Of a stretch of DNA of 64,000 bases, positions 38,772 to 50,392 are shown piece after piece (the first letter of the stretch is position 1; every line of letters starts with the position of its first letter). A program made the translations under genes and the position numbers. The notes beneath the pieces were generated by a model. It had not been told where the DNA came from. It ran no database searches and worked only from the letters and a program-made list of their open reading frames with translations. Source of the stretch: Sandarakinorhabdus sp. (GTDB lineage: Bacteria > Pseudomonadota > Alphaproteobacteria > Sphingomonadales > Sphingomonadaceae); NCBI GenBank assembly GCA_020692215.1, contig JAIMKW010000002.1:248001-312000 (forward strand), in the 5' to 3' direction.

Positions 38772-40307
38772 TCATTCCGCGCCAGCGTCAGGATCGGTCC
38801 AGCGTGGAAAGACACCCTGCGGAGCCGGAAGCCCGGTGCCCGGAACGAGCCGCTTCCCCAAGTCTGCGAACTGGCGATCGCCCTGCCCCACTGCCAACTG
38901 ATCCAGCATCTTGGCAGCGCTTCCGGGCATCGCCGGCTGCACCAGCATGGCGATCTGCCGAACCGCTTCTGCAGCATGGTATAGCACGACATCCGCGCGC
39001 GCAGGATCGGACTTTCGCAGCGCCCAGGGCGCCATCTCGTTGAGATAGGCATTAACGGCGCTCACTTGAGCCCAGATTATATCCAGGGCCTGATCCGGGC
39101 GCACGGCCGCATGGGCCGCCCGCACCGCATCCAGCATCTTGTCGATACCTGCCAGCAGGTCCTTGTCGGCTTGGGTTGAAGGCTCGGCCTGGGGCACCCT
39201 GCCTGCGCAATTCTTCATGATCATGCTGAGGGTGCGCTGTGCAAGATTGCCAAGATCATTGGCCAGATCGGCGTTGATCCGGCGACCAATGGCTTCGTGG
39301 CTCCACTCTCCATCCTGTCCGAACTGGATGGCCCGCAACAGATAATAGCGCAGAGGATCGACACCGAAGGTGTCGCAAAGCCCCATCGGATCAACGATAT
39401 TGCCCAACGATTTCGACATCTTCTCGCCCCGGTTCAGCACGAAGCCATGGCCAAACACGCGCCGTGGCAGCGGAAGACCGGCTGACATCAGGAATGCGGG
39501 CCAATAAATCGCGTGAAACCGCACCACATCCTTGCCGATTACATGCAGATCGGCTGGCCAATGCTTTTCCCAGCCCGCCGCCGGCCAGCCCGAAGGCGTC
39601 AAATAGTTGGCAAGAGCGTCGATCCAGACATACATGACATGGCCCGGAGAAGCCGGAACCGGGATTCCCCAGTCGAAACTGGTCCGGCTGATCGAAAGGT
39701 CTTTCAACCCTCTCTCAACAAATGCCCGCATCTCATTGATTCTATTTGTTGGCTGAACAAAGTCATTTTGTTCGGCATAAAGCTTCAGAAGCGGCTCCTG
39801 GAAGCGGGAAAGCCGGAAAAACCAGCTTTCCTCCTGTGTCCACGCAACCTCGGTGCCGGTGGGCGCAAGCCTTGTCCCGTCGTCGGCAACAACAAGGTCC
39901 TCCTCGTCGTAGTAGGCCTCGTCCCGAACAGAATACCAGCCTTCATACCGGTCGAGATAGACGTCTCCGTTGGCGGCCATCCTTTCCCAGAGGGCCTGAA
40001 CCACGGCCTTGTGATCTGCATCGGTCGTTCGGATGAAACGATCATAGCTGATATGAAGACGATCATTCATTGCCTTGAATCGCATCGACATGGTGTCGAC
40101 AAAAGCCTGTGGTTCCACAGATGCGGCACGGGCCGCCTGGGCGATCTTCAACCCATGTTCGTCAGTTCCTGTCATGAAATAGGTATCGCGGCCATCAAGC
40201 CTTGCGAACCGCGCCAGCCAGTCGGTCGCAATCACTTCATAAGCGTGCCCGATATGCGGGTTGCCATTGGGGTATGAGATGGCAGTCGTCACGAAGTAAC
40301 GGCTCAT
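38772..40307 (-). CDS. metG: Methionyl-tRNA synthetase
   Basis: Charges tRNA-Met. The 511 residues include the HIGH motif in PNGNPHIGHAYE and KMSKS in GEKMSKSLGN, with the anticodon-binding helical domain after it. It is the short form without the C-terminal tRNA-binding domain and without a zinc knuckle in the connective peptide. The start overlaps the holB stop by four bases. Confidence 0.97.
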   Translation of the reverse strand: MSRYFVTTAISYPNGNPHIGHAYEVIATDWLARFARLDGRDTYFMTGTDEHGLKIAQAARAASVEPQAFVDTMSMRFKAMNDRLHISYDRFIRTTDADHKAVVQALWERMAANGDVYLDRYEGWYSVRDEAYYDEEDLVVADDGTRLAPTGTEVAWTQEESWFFRLSRFQEPLLKLYAEQNDFVQPTNRINEMRAFVERGLKDLSISRTSFDWGIPVPASPGHVMYVWIDALANYLTPSGWPAAGWEKHWPADLHVIGKDVVRFHAIYWPAFLMSAGLPLPRRVFGHGFVLNRGEKMSKSLGNIVDPMGLCDTFGVDPLRYYLLRAIQFGQDGEWSHEAIGRRINADLANDLGNLAQRTLSMIMKNCAGRVPQAEPSTQADKDLLAGIDKMLDAVRAAHAAVRPDQALDIIWAQVSAVNAYLNEMAPWALRKSDPARADVVLYHAAEAVRQIAMLVQPAMPGSAAKMLDQLAVGQGDRQFADLGKRLVPGTGLPAPQGVFPRWTDPDAGAE

Positions 40308-41281
40308 TGGGTACGGCCCAGTCTTTCGATGCGGCCCGTGCGGGCCAGGATGTCGGCCAGCGCCATTGCCACCTGCACCCGGTCATAGGCAAGGCGTATG
40401 GAATCACGCGCTATGGCATCGGCTTCATCATAGAGCGCCAGAAGCTCGGGCGTTGGGGCCTTGCGGGCAGCTGCGGCCACCCGTCTGGGTACCAGCATCG
40501 CAAGGGCTTCAAGTTGGGGAATGGCGCCCTGTCCCTGAAAGCTCCGCGCCACGGCAACTGCATCGGAACCGGACATCAGCCGATCGACCATCACGCCAAG
40601 ACCGACGAGATCAGCGCCGGCGAGCCCCAGAGCAGCACCGGGCACACCATCGGCCATTGCAGCGAGCGCCTCGATAGTCGCAGGCCCAGCCTCGGGCATG
40701 GCCTGTTGCAAGACAGTGGCCGTTTGCTGGTGCGAGAGGGGATGCATGCGCAACATCCGGCACCGCGACCGTAATGTCGGCAACAGGCGACCCGGAGCGT
40801 GGCTCAGCAACAGATACACTGTCTTTGGCCTAGGTTCCTCAAGTTCTTTCAGGAACGCATTGGATGCATTGGGATTCATATTGTCCAGCGCATCAACGAT
40901 CAACGTTCTCCAGCCAGCAATCGATGGGTAGCTGTGCAGGAAATCCGCGACCTCGCGAATTTGGTCGACAACGATCGTGGCGGTCGCACTGCCCTTCCCT
41001 TCTTCGGGCGGCGCAAGGATGCGGTGATCCGGGTGGGCACCACTTTCCACCAGGCGCGCCGCGGGATCTGAAGGGTCCACATCGGCCGGTCCACGGTCAC
41101 CGCTGAGAAGTTTGAGCGCTGCCCAATCCGCAAAGCGCCTTTTGCCGATTCCCTTGGGGCCGGCGATCAACCACGCATGGTGCATCCTCCCGCTCTCAAG
41201 GGCATCCATCACCAGGGATTTCTGTTGTTCATGGCCAACGAGCATCGAAAACGGCGTGGCACCGCTGGCCGCATGGTGCAA
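40304..41281 (-). CDS. holB: DNA polymerase III subunit delta prime
   Basis: Clamp-loader subunit. The 325 residues have HAWLIAGPKGIGKRRFA (Walker-like loop) and the SRC arginine-finger motif in LRSRCRML, and the family's helical C-terminal domain. It is the first gene of the holB-metG run, facing away from the thiC riboswitch with only 46 bases before the aptamer. Zinc cysteines of the enteric protein are not evident. Confidence 0.93.
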   Translation of the reverse strand: MHHAASGATPFSMLVGHEQQKSLVMDALESGRMHHAWLIAGPKGIGKRRFADWAALKLLSGDRGPADVDPSDPAARLVESGAHPDHRILAPPEEGKGSATATIVVDQIREVADFLHSYPSIAGWRTLIVDALDNMNPNASNAFLKELEEPRPKTVYLLLSHAPGRLLPTLRSRCRMLRMHPLSHQQTATVLQQAMPEAGPATIEALAAMADGVPGAALGLAGADLVGLGVMVDRLMSGSDAVAVARSFQGQGAIPQLEALAMLVPRRVAAAARKAPTPELLALYDEADAIARDSIRLAYDRVQVAMALADILARTGRIERLGRTQ

Positions 41282-41327
41282 GCGCGGAAAAGCCTTTGCG
41301 CCGACACGTGCGCGGGTCTAGACACAA

Positions 41328-43313
<1,986 letters not shown>

Positions 43314-43341
43314 AGCAGCCAGGACGCCCGAATTCGATCGA

Positions 43342-43377
43342 TTGATGCATCCTCCTGCGGTGGTGCATCAACTTTTT
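43342..43377 (+). terminator. Intrinsic terminator after thiC
   Basis: TTGATGCA (43342-43349) and TGCATCAA (43364-43371) form a perfect eight-pair stem with a 14-base loop, followed by CTTTTT (43372-43377). It starts 29 bases after the thiC stop. The rest of the gap to 43588 shows no gene. Confidence 0.8.
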
Positions 43378-43588
43378 AATGCAGAACCTTTTTCTTGATC
43401 CTCGCTAGAATCCGTCGGCCAAAGCTAAGATTCCTGTTGGGCATCCTGTATCCTGTGCAGCCATTCCTATGGGCGCATCTTTTGGATAGGCGCGCCCATG
43501 TCAGCCGTGCCTGCCAAATGTTCAAGTGAGAGAAACAGGCCGCTTACGAAGGCCATGAGCGCAATTGATCAAAGGCCACTGGCTCTTG

Positions 43589-44029
43589 TCAGAGCCTGTT
43601 CAACCGCCCCATGACGGTGACGAAAAAGGCCGTCGACCAGCCAATCAGCAAAAGGCCATTGATACCTTCGATAGCGGCAACCAGTCGCCAGGAATCAGAC
43701 AGCAAGGTGTCGCTATAGCCAAGCGTGCCATAGGTCATGGTCGAGAAATACATCGCATCGGAGACCCTGTTGATCGCGCCCAGCTTGAGATACAGGAGCC
43801 CGTAAGACCACACTTCGATCCCGTGTAGAATGAACAGGCCCAATACAGTGCCGACTGTCGTCATTATGCCGCGCAACGACATAGGCCCGACATGATGTTC
43901 AGCCTCCTCCCGCGCTTCCAGGCGCAAGGCACGGCCAAGGCCAGCCAACCCAACTCCGTGGATCAGAACTGTCAATACAACCATGGCGCTGGCAACCGCC
44001 AATTCCAGAAAGATGTTCTCGCCTGGCAA
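43589..44029 (-). CDS. Small potassium-channel-like ion channel protein
   Basis: A 146-residue membrane protein: segments near 8-30, 54-78 and 115-140, with a pore-helix and filter-like loop at about 90-107 reading TYGTLGYSD. This resembles the TVGYGD filter of two-helix potassium channels but has Leu and Ser where the classical filter has Val and Gly. The start may be the TTG at 44029 or an ATG at 43984. It is close to, but convergent with nothing from, thiC; on the minus strand it follows clpX by 43 bases. Confidence 0.78.
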   Translation of the reverse strand: MPGENIFLELAVASAMVVLTVLIHGVGLAGLGRALRLEAREEAEHHVGPMSLRGIMTTVGTVLGLFILHGIEVWSYGLLYLKLGAINRVSDAMYFSTMTYGTLGYSDTLLSDSWRLVAAIEGINGLLLIGWSTAFFVTVMGRLNRL

Positions 44030-44072
44030 GTTACGGCACTGCCCGTCGGCCGGGTGGCACTGTCACTTGGGT

Positions 44073-45323
44073 TCAGGCAGCCTTGTCGGCGCGCATCAGC
44101 CTGACCGGCGCCTTGATGCCACGCACCACCTCTCCATCGACAACGACCTCTTCCACGGTCTCCATGCCCGGCAGCTCGAACATCGCATCCAGCAGGATGC
44201 CTTCCAGGATCGACCGCAGACCGCGTGCCCCGGTCTTCCTCTCGATCGCGCGCTTGGCGATTTCCGAAAGAGCATCTTCGTTGAAGCTCAGCTTCACACC
44301 TTCCATCTCGAAAAGGCGCGCATATTGTTTTGAAAGCGCATTCTTGGGTTCGGTCAGGATCTTGATCAAGGCATCTTCGTCGAGATCCTCGAGTGTCGCA
44401 ATAACAGGCAGGCGTCCGACGAATTCTGGAATAAGACCGAACTTCAGAAGGTCTTCAGGCTCGCACTGACGCAGAACTTCACCTGTGCGCCGTTCCTCTG
44501 GAGCCGCAACATGGGCACCGAAGCCGATCGACTTTCCTTGCAGACGGTCGGCAATAATGCGATCGAGGCCCGAGAAGGCGCCACCGCAGATGAACAGGAT
44601 GTTGGTGGTATCAACCTGCAGGAACTCCTGCTGCGGATGCTTGCGGCCACCTTGGGGCGGGACGCTGGCTGTCGTACCTTCCATGATTTTCAACAGAGCC
44701 TGCTGGACACCTTCACCAGATACATCCCTGGTAATCGATGGATTGTCCGCCTTACGGCTGATCTTGTCGATTTCATCGATGTAGACGATCCCGCGTTGGG
44801 CGCGCTCCACATTGTAATCCGATGCCTGCAGCAGCTTGAGGATTATGTTTTCCACATCCTCGCCGACATAGCCCGCTTCGGTCAACGTTGTAGCATCGGC
44901 CATTGTAAAGGGAACATCAAGTATCCGCGCAAGCGTCTGGGCCAGAAGGGTCTTGCCACAGCCGGTCGGGCCAACCAGCAGGATGTTGGATTTTGCAAGC
45001 TCCACTTCGGCACCCTTGCCGCCGTGGGCCAACCGCTTGTAATGGTTGTGAACTGCAACCGACAGCACACGCTTGGCATAGTTCTGACCGATGACATAAT
45101 CATCCAGAACCTTCATGATCTCACGCGGCGTCGGAACACCATCGCGTGTTTTCACGAGAGCGTTTTTCGTCTCTTCCCGGATGATATCGTTGCACAGCTC
45201 GACGCATTCGTCGCAGATGAACACTGTTGGGCCGGCAATAAGTTTCTTCACCTCATGCTGGCTCTTTCCACAGAAGGAGCAGTAGAGGATGTTCTTGCCG
45301 TCGCCGCTGCTGACTTTGGTCAT
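44073..45323 (-). CDS. clpX: ATP-dependent Clp protease ATP-binding subunit ClpX
   Basis: Unfoldase that feeds ClpP. The 416 residues start with the C4 zinc domain (Cys15, Cys18, Cys37, Cys40), then an AAA+ module with Walker A GPTGCGKT and Walker [11 protein letters not shown]. The ClpP-docking IGF loop is intact in KSIGFGA. The start at 45323 matches the family N-terminus MTKVSSGDG; the upstream open frame is not conserved. It follows clpP after a gap of 157 bases without a gene. Confidence 0.97.
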   Translation of the reverse strand: MTKVSSGDGKNILYCSFCGKSQHEVKKLIAGPTVFICDECVELCNDIIREETKNALVKTRDGVPTPREIMKVLDDYVIGQNYAKRVLSVAVHNHYKRLAHGGKGAEVELAKSNILLVGPTGCGKTLLAQTLARILDVPFTMADATTLTEAGYVGEDVENIILKLLQASDYNVERAQRGIVYIDEIDKISRKADNPSITRDVSGEGVQQALLKIMEGTTASVPPQGGRKHPQQEFLQVDTTNILFICGGAFSGLDRIIADRLQGKSIGFGAHVAAPEERRTGEVLRQCEPEDLLKFGLIPEFVGRLPVIATLEDLDEDALIKILTEPKNALSKQYARLFEMEGVKLSFNEDALSEIAKRAIERKTGARGLRSILEGILLDAMFELPGMETVEEVVVDGEVVRGIKAPVRLMRADKAA

Positions 45324-45480
45324 GATCTCGCTTTCGGGCCACCCGGACCAACCCGAGGGCATTTCATGTTAGCGCCGTTATGACGTGCCGCAAGTGCGAA
45401 TGGCACGCTCAGATGCAAATGCCGTCGATCTGGCACCATCACAACAACCGCCCTAAGCGCGGTGTGACGCGCGCCAAATA

Positions 45481-46128
45481 TCAGGCTGCCCTCAGTTCGC
45501 CTTCAGCAGGGGTCGGGCGCTTCTCCATCACTTCATCGATAAGGCCAAAGACCTTCGCCTCTTCCGCTGACATGAACTTGTCCCGCTCCATCGCGAGCTC
45601 GATTTCTTCCAGCGGCTTGCCGGTGAATCGCGCATAGAGGCTGTTCATGTGCGCACGGATACGAATGATTTCTCGCGCCTGAATCTCGATATCGGTCGCC
45701 TGGCCCTGCGCGCCACCAGAAGGCTGGTGAACCATGATTCGGGCATTCGCCAGCGAAACCCGCATCCCCGGCTCGCCCGCAGCAAGCAGAAAACTGCCCA
45801 TGGAAGCTGCCTGACCGATACAGACAGTGCCGACCTTTGGCCGAATATACTGCATGGTATCGAATATCGCCATGCCCGACGTGATCACGCCACCGGGCGA
45901 ATTGATGTACATGAAGATGTCCTTCTTGGGGTTTTCTGCCTCAAGAAAGAGCAACTGGGCCACGATAACCGAAGCCATATTGTCTTCAACCTGACCGTTC
46001 ACGAACACGATCCGCTCGCGCAGGAGGCGCGAAAAGATATCGAAAGAGCGCTCGCCGCGGCTCGACTGCTCGATGACCATGGGGATGAGACCCGCTGTCG
46101 GGTCGGTGAGGAATTGATCTCTGTTCAT
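45481..46128 (-). CDS. clpP: ATP-dependent Clp protease proteolytic subunit ClpP
   Basis: Serine protease chamber of the Clp complex, 215 residues. The triad is Ser109 in AASMGS, His134 in MVHQPSGG and Asp183 in MERDKF. The handle helix and [20 protein letters not shown]-terminal region are present. I used the ATG at 46128 with the family sequence MNRDQF; no strong ribosome site precedes it, and an ATG at 46080 is possible. The downstream neighbour on the same strand is clpX. Confidence 0.96.
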   Translation of the reverse strand: MNRDQFLTDPTAGLIPMVIEQSSRGERSFDIFSRLLRERIVFVNGQVEDNMASVIVAQLLFLEAENPKKDIFMYINSPGGVITSGMAIFDTMQYIRPKVGTVCIGQAASMGSFLLAAGEPGMRVSLANARIMVHQPSGGAQGQATDIEIQAREIIRIRAHMNSLYARFTGKPLEEIELAMERDKFMSAEEAKVFGLIDEVMEKRPTPAEGELRAA

Positions 46129-46310
46129 AGTCGCTAAGTCGCCCCTCCCCTGCACTTCGTCAAGGGGCTGATAGGTTCACTGATAGGGCTTTGGGTCGCA
46201 GCTACAGGCTGACTGTCATTTTCCCGAGGGCGCCCTTGTCGTCTGCTGACCCTGCGAAGACGACATCCGATGGCTGGGCATCCAATGCGCCCTTCGAACA
46301 ATCGCTCAAT

Positions 46311-46334
46311 CCCCTCAACAAGCTCCGGATCGGA
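46311..46334. repeat. Possible degenerate REP-like element
   Basis: This stretch reads, on the minus strand, close to CCTGAGCTTGTCGAAGG, a short interspersed sequence common in sphingomonad genomes, with about three differences in 17 positions. It sits in the 251-base space between clpP and the transglycosylase gene. Only one copy was noticed here, so the call is tentative. Confidence 0.3.
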
Positions 46335-46379
46335 GGCAGTTCCCCCCGCGCGCCCGGACTTGCTTGCTAGATATTGGTC

Positions 46380-47246
46380 ATGTCGTCTGTCCAACAGCTT
46401 CTTGCCCACGGTCTGGTTGCCGATGGCCTGGGTGCGAAACGCCCAGGTATCGTCGGCCATGGACCATTCCCTCCAAGGCAGAGCCAACTCGCAGGGTCAG
46501 CTGGAAGGGTGATTCCGGCGTTACAGGCAGCGGCAGAGCGCACAGGGGTCGATTTTTCATTCCTGTTCCAAACGGCGCGGCTTGAATCGTCTTTCAGACC
46601 GGACGCCAAAGCAAAAACATCGTCTGCAACGGGCCTTTTTCAGTTCATCGATTCCACCTGGCTCGCGACGCTGCGCAAGCATGGCGCGACGCATGGCATC
46701 CAGCCGAACAGCCGCGCAGAAGCCCTGGAATTGCGAAAAGATCCAGCGGTCGCCAGCCTGATGGCGGCAGAACATGCCGCAGATAATGCAGCCACACTGG
46801 AAAAGGGCCTGGGGCGCAAAGCCGAACCTGCGGACCTCTACCTTGCGCATTTTCTCGGCAGCGGGGGGGCTGTCCGCTTTCTGAAAGGCCTCTCGGCAAA
46901 CCCGGCGATGGCAGCCGCCGAGATGCTTCCGGCTGCGGCGCAGGCGAACAAGGCAATATTCTTCAGGGAGGGCATGCCCCGTTCGCTTCAGGGAGTGCAT
47001 GATCTGCTGGCGCGGCGATTCAACGGTGAGGCAGCAGCATCAGGTGCCGCGCCAGTGGAACCCGCTGCGCTGGTTTCACGGCCGAGAACGGCGCCAGCTC
47101 ACCCGCACCTCGAACGATCGACAATGGAACAATTGGCCCACGGCGCCACTATCGCTCACGGCAATCCTGCGGCCTCGCAAGTGGCGGCCGATCCTCGCAG
47201 GGTGGCGCAGGCTGCCTACCTGCTTCTTGCCGAAATCGGAGTCTGA
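46380..47246 (+). CDS. Lytic transglycosylase, flagellum-associated
   Basis: About 288 residues. ALQAAAERTGVDFSFLFQTARLESSF starts the SLT-like domain, with the catalytic Glu in ARLESSF and the ATGLFQFIDSTW loop typical of soluble lytic transglycosylases. LYLAHFLGSGGAVRFL completes it; the C-terminal third is low in complexity. It lies four bases ahead of flhA, so it is the probable peptidoglycan-cutting partner of the short FlgJ. The start is uncertain: the ATG at 46380 lacks a good ribosome site. No signal peptide is evident, suggesting export by another route. Confidence 0.82.
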   Translation: MSSVQQLLAHGLVADGLGAKRPGIVGHGPFPPRQSQLAGSAGRVIPALQAAAERTGVDFSFLFQTARLESSFRPDAKAKTSSATGLFQFIDSTWLATLRKHGATHGIQPNSRAEALELRKDPAVASLMAAEHAADNAATLEKGLGRKAEPADLYLAHFLGSGGAVRFLKGLSANPAMAAAEMLPAAAQANKAIFFREGMPRSLQGVHDLLARRFNGEAAASGAAPVEPAALVSRPRTAPAHPHLERSTMEQLAHGATIAHGNPAASQVAADPRRVAQAAYLLLAEIGV

Positions 47247-47249
47247 GCC

Positions 47250-49403
47250 ATGGCGGCGAACGGCTCCAGCACGGGCTTCTATCTGGCGCGGCTGTCCAGT
47301 GGCCTTTCGCCACTGATTGCAGCGTCCCTGTTGCCGCTTGCGATCCTGATTGTCGTGATGCTGATGGTCGTGCCGGTGCCGGCCCTCCTTCTCGATGTGT
47401 TTTTCATCAGCAACATTGCCCTTTCGCTTGTGATGTTGATGGTTGTTCTCAACGCCAACAGACCGCTCGATTTTTCAGCCTTTCCTGCGGTCCTGTTGTT
47501 CGCGACCCTGTTCCGCCTTGCCTTGAACGTCGCCTCAACCCGAATTGTGCTCGTCGGCGGGCACGAGGGAACGGACGCTGCCGGGAAAGTCATCGAAGCC
47601 TTTGGAAAGGCCCTGATCGGCGGCAACTTCGTCGTAGGCCTGATCGTCTTTGTGATTCTGATGATCATAAACCTGGCCGTCATCTCAAAGGGCGCCGGAC
47701 GCGTTTCCGAGGTAAGCGCTCGCTTCACGCTGGACGCCCTGCCCGGAAAGCAAATGGCGATCGACGCGGACCTGAATGCCGGAATGCTGACACCGGAAGA
47801 AGCGCGCGCGCGGCGGGTCGATGTGGCGACCGAGGCTGACTTTTATGGATCGATGGATGGTGCGTCGAAGTTCGTGAAGGGGGATGCGGTTGCAAGTATC
47901 CTGATCCTGATCATCAACATTCTCGGTGGCCTTGTCATCGGGATGACAACCCATGGGCTGGGCCTCTCGGAAGCGGTCGATCTCTACCTTCTGCTTTCAG
48001 TCGGTGATGCGCTGGTGGCACAGATCCCTGCCCTGCTGCTGTCCATCGCAGCCGCCATACTGGTGACGCGAACGACCGAAGGCAACAAACTGAGCGCGCA
48101 ACTTTCGACACAGTTTGCAGCACCAGCCGCCTGGTATCCGGCAGCAACGATCCTGGCCATCCTTGCCTTCGTTCCTGCGATGCCAGCGACCTTGCTTCTG
48201 ACTGCGGCTTCCGGCGCGGGCATCATGGGGTGGCGGCTCTCGCGCAAGCCTCCGGCTCCGCCTTCTGCCATTGCAGAGGCTCCAGCACTTGAGGGGTCGA
48301 TCGAATGGTCGGACGTTGGTGAAGCCGCAGCGGTCAATATCGAGATCGGCTATGGGCTGATTGCCCTGGTGGATGGCCCCGCGCCGCTGATGACCCGAAT
48401 TACAGGCATCCGGCGCCAGGTTTCAAAGGAACTGGGCTTTGTGATCCCGATGGTCCGTGTGCGGGATGACCTCGGGTTGGCCCCGCATTCCTACAGGATC
48501 ACGATTTCCGGAGAAATTGCTGGCGAAGGCGAAGCCTGGCCGGCCGACCTTCTGGCACTGGAAGCGGAAACCCTGAATGCCGAAGTGCCGGGTAGGACTG
48601 TCCGCGATCCTGCTTTCGGCCTTCCTGCGCGCTGGATTGCGCCGGAGCTGGAATCCGAAGCTATCTCCGCTGGCTATACAGTCGTCGACCCGTCCACAGT
48701 AATCGGAACCCATCTGCACAAGCTGCTCCGCGAGCGAGCTGAGACGCTGTTCGGACAAGATGAAGCGCACGCGCTGATAGAAGCGCTCGCCCAGCGCCAA
48801 CCACAGCTGGCAGCCAGTATCGGGGCAAAACAGCTGCCGCTCCCGATCACGACAGCGGTCTTGCAGGCCCTGCTGGAAGAATCCGTTCCGCTCAAGGATT
48901 TTGCGCGGATCGCAGCCGCTCTGGCGCAGGTTTGCAGCAGAACACAAGAGCCCGCGGATCTGGCCGAACTGGTCCGGGAACGGATCGGTGGGCTGATCGT
49001 GGGAAGTTTCGCTCCCAACGGCACACTGTTGCAATTGATCGCTCTGTCCCCACCGCTGGAGCAGTTGCTGACCGCCGCGCAGCGCGCGTCACCGCATGCC
49101 GCATACCCGTTCGAACCCGGTCTTTCTGCCCGGCTGTCGCAGGCAATTGCAAAGGCCGCGGCCGATGCGCAGGCCAACGGAAGCCCGGTTGCGCTGGTCA
49201 GCCAGCCCGGGCCACGCCGCGCGCTTTGGCGACTGCTGCACAACTCAGCCAACATCCCGGTCCTCGCTTTCACCGAATTGCCGGACAGCCGGGCTGTCGA
49301 GGTGATCGCCGTGATCGGTGACGGCCTCATCGAAGCCAACTCTCCTGACACCGATCGTGCTGGGCAAACCCCGAAGGACGAAGAGACATGGATGCACGCC
49401 TAG
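47250..49403 (+). CDS. flhA: Flagellar export apparatus protein FlhA
   Basis: Core of the flagellar type III export gate. The 717 residues have eight membrane helices in the first 330 and a large cytoplasmic domain. The FHIPEP signature is visible in AVISKGAGRVSEVSARFTLDALPGKQMAIDADLNAG, quoted here only by ALPGKQMAIDADL. The C-terminal part is divergent from enteric FlhA, as in other sphingomonads. It lies between the transglycosylase and fliA, and its end overlaps the fliA start by 16 bases. Confidence 0.95.
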   Translation: MAANGSSTGFYLARLSSGLSPLIAASLLPLAILIVVMLMVVPVPALLLDVFFISNIALSLVMLMVVLNANRPLDFSAFPAVLLFATLFRLALNVASTRIVLVGGHEGTDAAGKVIEAFGKALIGGNFVVGLIVFVILMIINLAVISKGAGRVSEVSARFTLDALPGKQMAIDADLNAGMLTPEEARARRVDVATEADFYGSMDGASKFVKGDAVASILILIINILGGLVIGMTTHGLGLSEAVDLYLLLSVGDALVAQIPALLLSIAAAILVTRTTEGNKLSAQLSTQFAAPAAWYPAATILAILAFVPAMPATLLLTAASGAGIMGWRLSRKPPAPPSAIAEAPALEGSIEWSDVGEAAAVNIEIGYGLIALVDGPAPLMTRITGIRRQVSKELGFVIPMVRVRDDLGLAPHSYRITISGEIAGEGEAWPADLLALEAETLNAEVPGRTVRDPAFGLPARWIAPELESEAISAGYTVVDPSTVIGTHLHKLLRERAETLFGQDEAHALIEALAQRQPQLAASIGAKQLPLPITTAVLQALLEESVPLKDFARIAAALAQVCSRTQEPADLAELVRERIGGLIVGSFAPNGTLLQLIALSPPLEQLLTAAQRASPHAAYPFEPGLSARLSQAIAKAAADAQANGSPVALVSQPGPRRALWRLLHNSANIPVLAFTELPDSRAVEVIAVIGDGLIEANSPDTDRAGQTPKDEETWMHA

Positions 49404-50128
49404 GCCTCAACATGGGGCTGTATGCCCCCGCAGCCCTTTCGAAATCCGATCCAGACCGTCTGGTGCGCAACCATCTGGGCCTTGTTCGCAAGCTGGCCTG
49501 GCATACCCATGCCCGCGTTTCGACGGCACTCGATATCGAGGAGCTTGTGCAGATCGGGATGATTGCCTTGATCGAGGCGGCCAGAACATTCGAGGATCGG
49601 GGCCATGCTGCTTTCGCGACCTATGGCACTGTCAGGGTTAGAGGCGCCATGATCGACGCTCTGCGCAAGCAGGCGACGATGTGCCGCTCGGCGTTGCGGC
49701 GTCGGCGGGAACTGAACGCTGCCCGTGAGCAGCTTTCAGGCCAGCTGGGCAGACCACCAACCGACGTAGAGCTGGCACAACACTTCGATATCCCGGTCTC
49801 GGAAATCCACGATGCCGTAACGTCCACCCAGGGTGTCCGCTACGATTCCATCGAGGAAGTCTATTCCGATCACAGCATCTGGTTTGCAGCCGATGAGCCA
49901 GATGCCTTCGATCAGCTGCAATCCAGCCAGATGCGAACAGCCCTCGTTCAAGCCATCCGGCAGCTCCCAGAGCGAGAGGCGACTGTTCTTCAGCTCTATT
50001 TTGTCGAGGAGCTGAACCTCGAAGAGATCGGCCAGACCCTTGGTGTCGGCGCTGCACGGGTTTGCCAGATCAAGAAGGCGGCACTCACCAAGGTTCGCGC
50101 CTTGCTCAGCAACTGGGCTGAAGACTGA
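49388..50128 (+). CDS. fliA: Flagellar sigma factor FliA (sigma-28)
   Basis: A 246-residue sigma-70-family factor with regions 2 (DIEELVQIGMIALIEAARTF, then AFATYGTVRVRGAMIDALR), 3 (PTDVELAQHFDIP) and 4 (LPEREATVLQLYFVEELNLEEIGQTL with a helix-turn-helix). Length and order fit FliA/WhiG. It should transcribe fliC, flgM and motA, whose upstream sites share a motif described below, and be held by FlgM. AAGGA precedes the ATG at 49388. A strong terminator follows. Confidence 0.93.
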   Translation: MDARLGLNMGLYAPAALSKSDPDRLVRNHLGLVRKLAWHTHARVSTALDIEELVQIGMIALIEAARTFEDRGHAAFATYGTVRVRGAMIDALRKQATMCRSALRRRRELNAAREQLSGQLGRPPTDVELAQHFDIPVSEIHDAVTSTQGVRYDSIEEVYSDHSIWFAADEPDAFDQLQSSQMRTALVQAIRQLPEREATVLQLYFVEELNLEEIGQTLGVGAARVCQIKKAALTKVRALLSNWAED

Positions 50129-50175
50129 CATTCGCGGAGCATTCCGCGTTCCCTGAATTTGGTTTGCGACCCACT

Positions 50176-50215
50176 GGCCCCGTTCTGCCCAACCGCAGTA
50201 CGGGGCCGTTTTTTT
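50176..50215 (+). terminator. Intrinsic terminator after fliA
   Basis: GGCCCCGT (50176-50183) and ACGGGGCC (50200-50207) pair perfectly; inside, CTGC and GCAG extend the stem beyond a T-T mismatch around CCAACC. G then seven T follow (50208-50215). A classic terminator 48 bases after the fliA stop. Confidence 0.93.
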
Positions 50216-50292
50216 GTCCGCACAAACTTCCCGAATATGAATGCTGCGCTCAAAACCTGCAGCATTGGATGCCGTCTGTTTTTCTTCCAGAA

Positions 50293-50325
50293 CAAGAAAA
50301 GGACGGATCCGAAGATCCGCCCTTT
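50293..50325 (-). terminator. Intrinsic terminator after flagellin
   Basis: On the minus strand AAAGGGCGGATC, loop TTCG, and GATCCGTCCTTT form a 12-pair stem with one G-U (50298-50325) and a stable UUCG-type tetraloop, followed by a T-rich end (TTTTCTTG). It starts 68 bases after the flagellin stop and faces the fliA terminator, insulating the two convergent units. Confidence 0.9.
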
Positions 50326-50392
50326 CCATGATCGAGACCTGAGGATGACATGACGACCCAACAACACAAGGGGTTGGGTCGTCCTGCGTCGC

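Noticed and set aside
46134..46487. Minus-strand open frame upstream of clpP
   Set aside because: It overlaps the transglycosylase start and contains the translated REP-like stretch; no family recognised.
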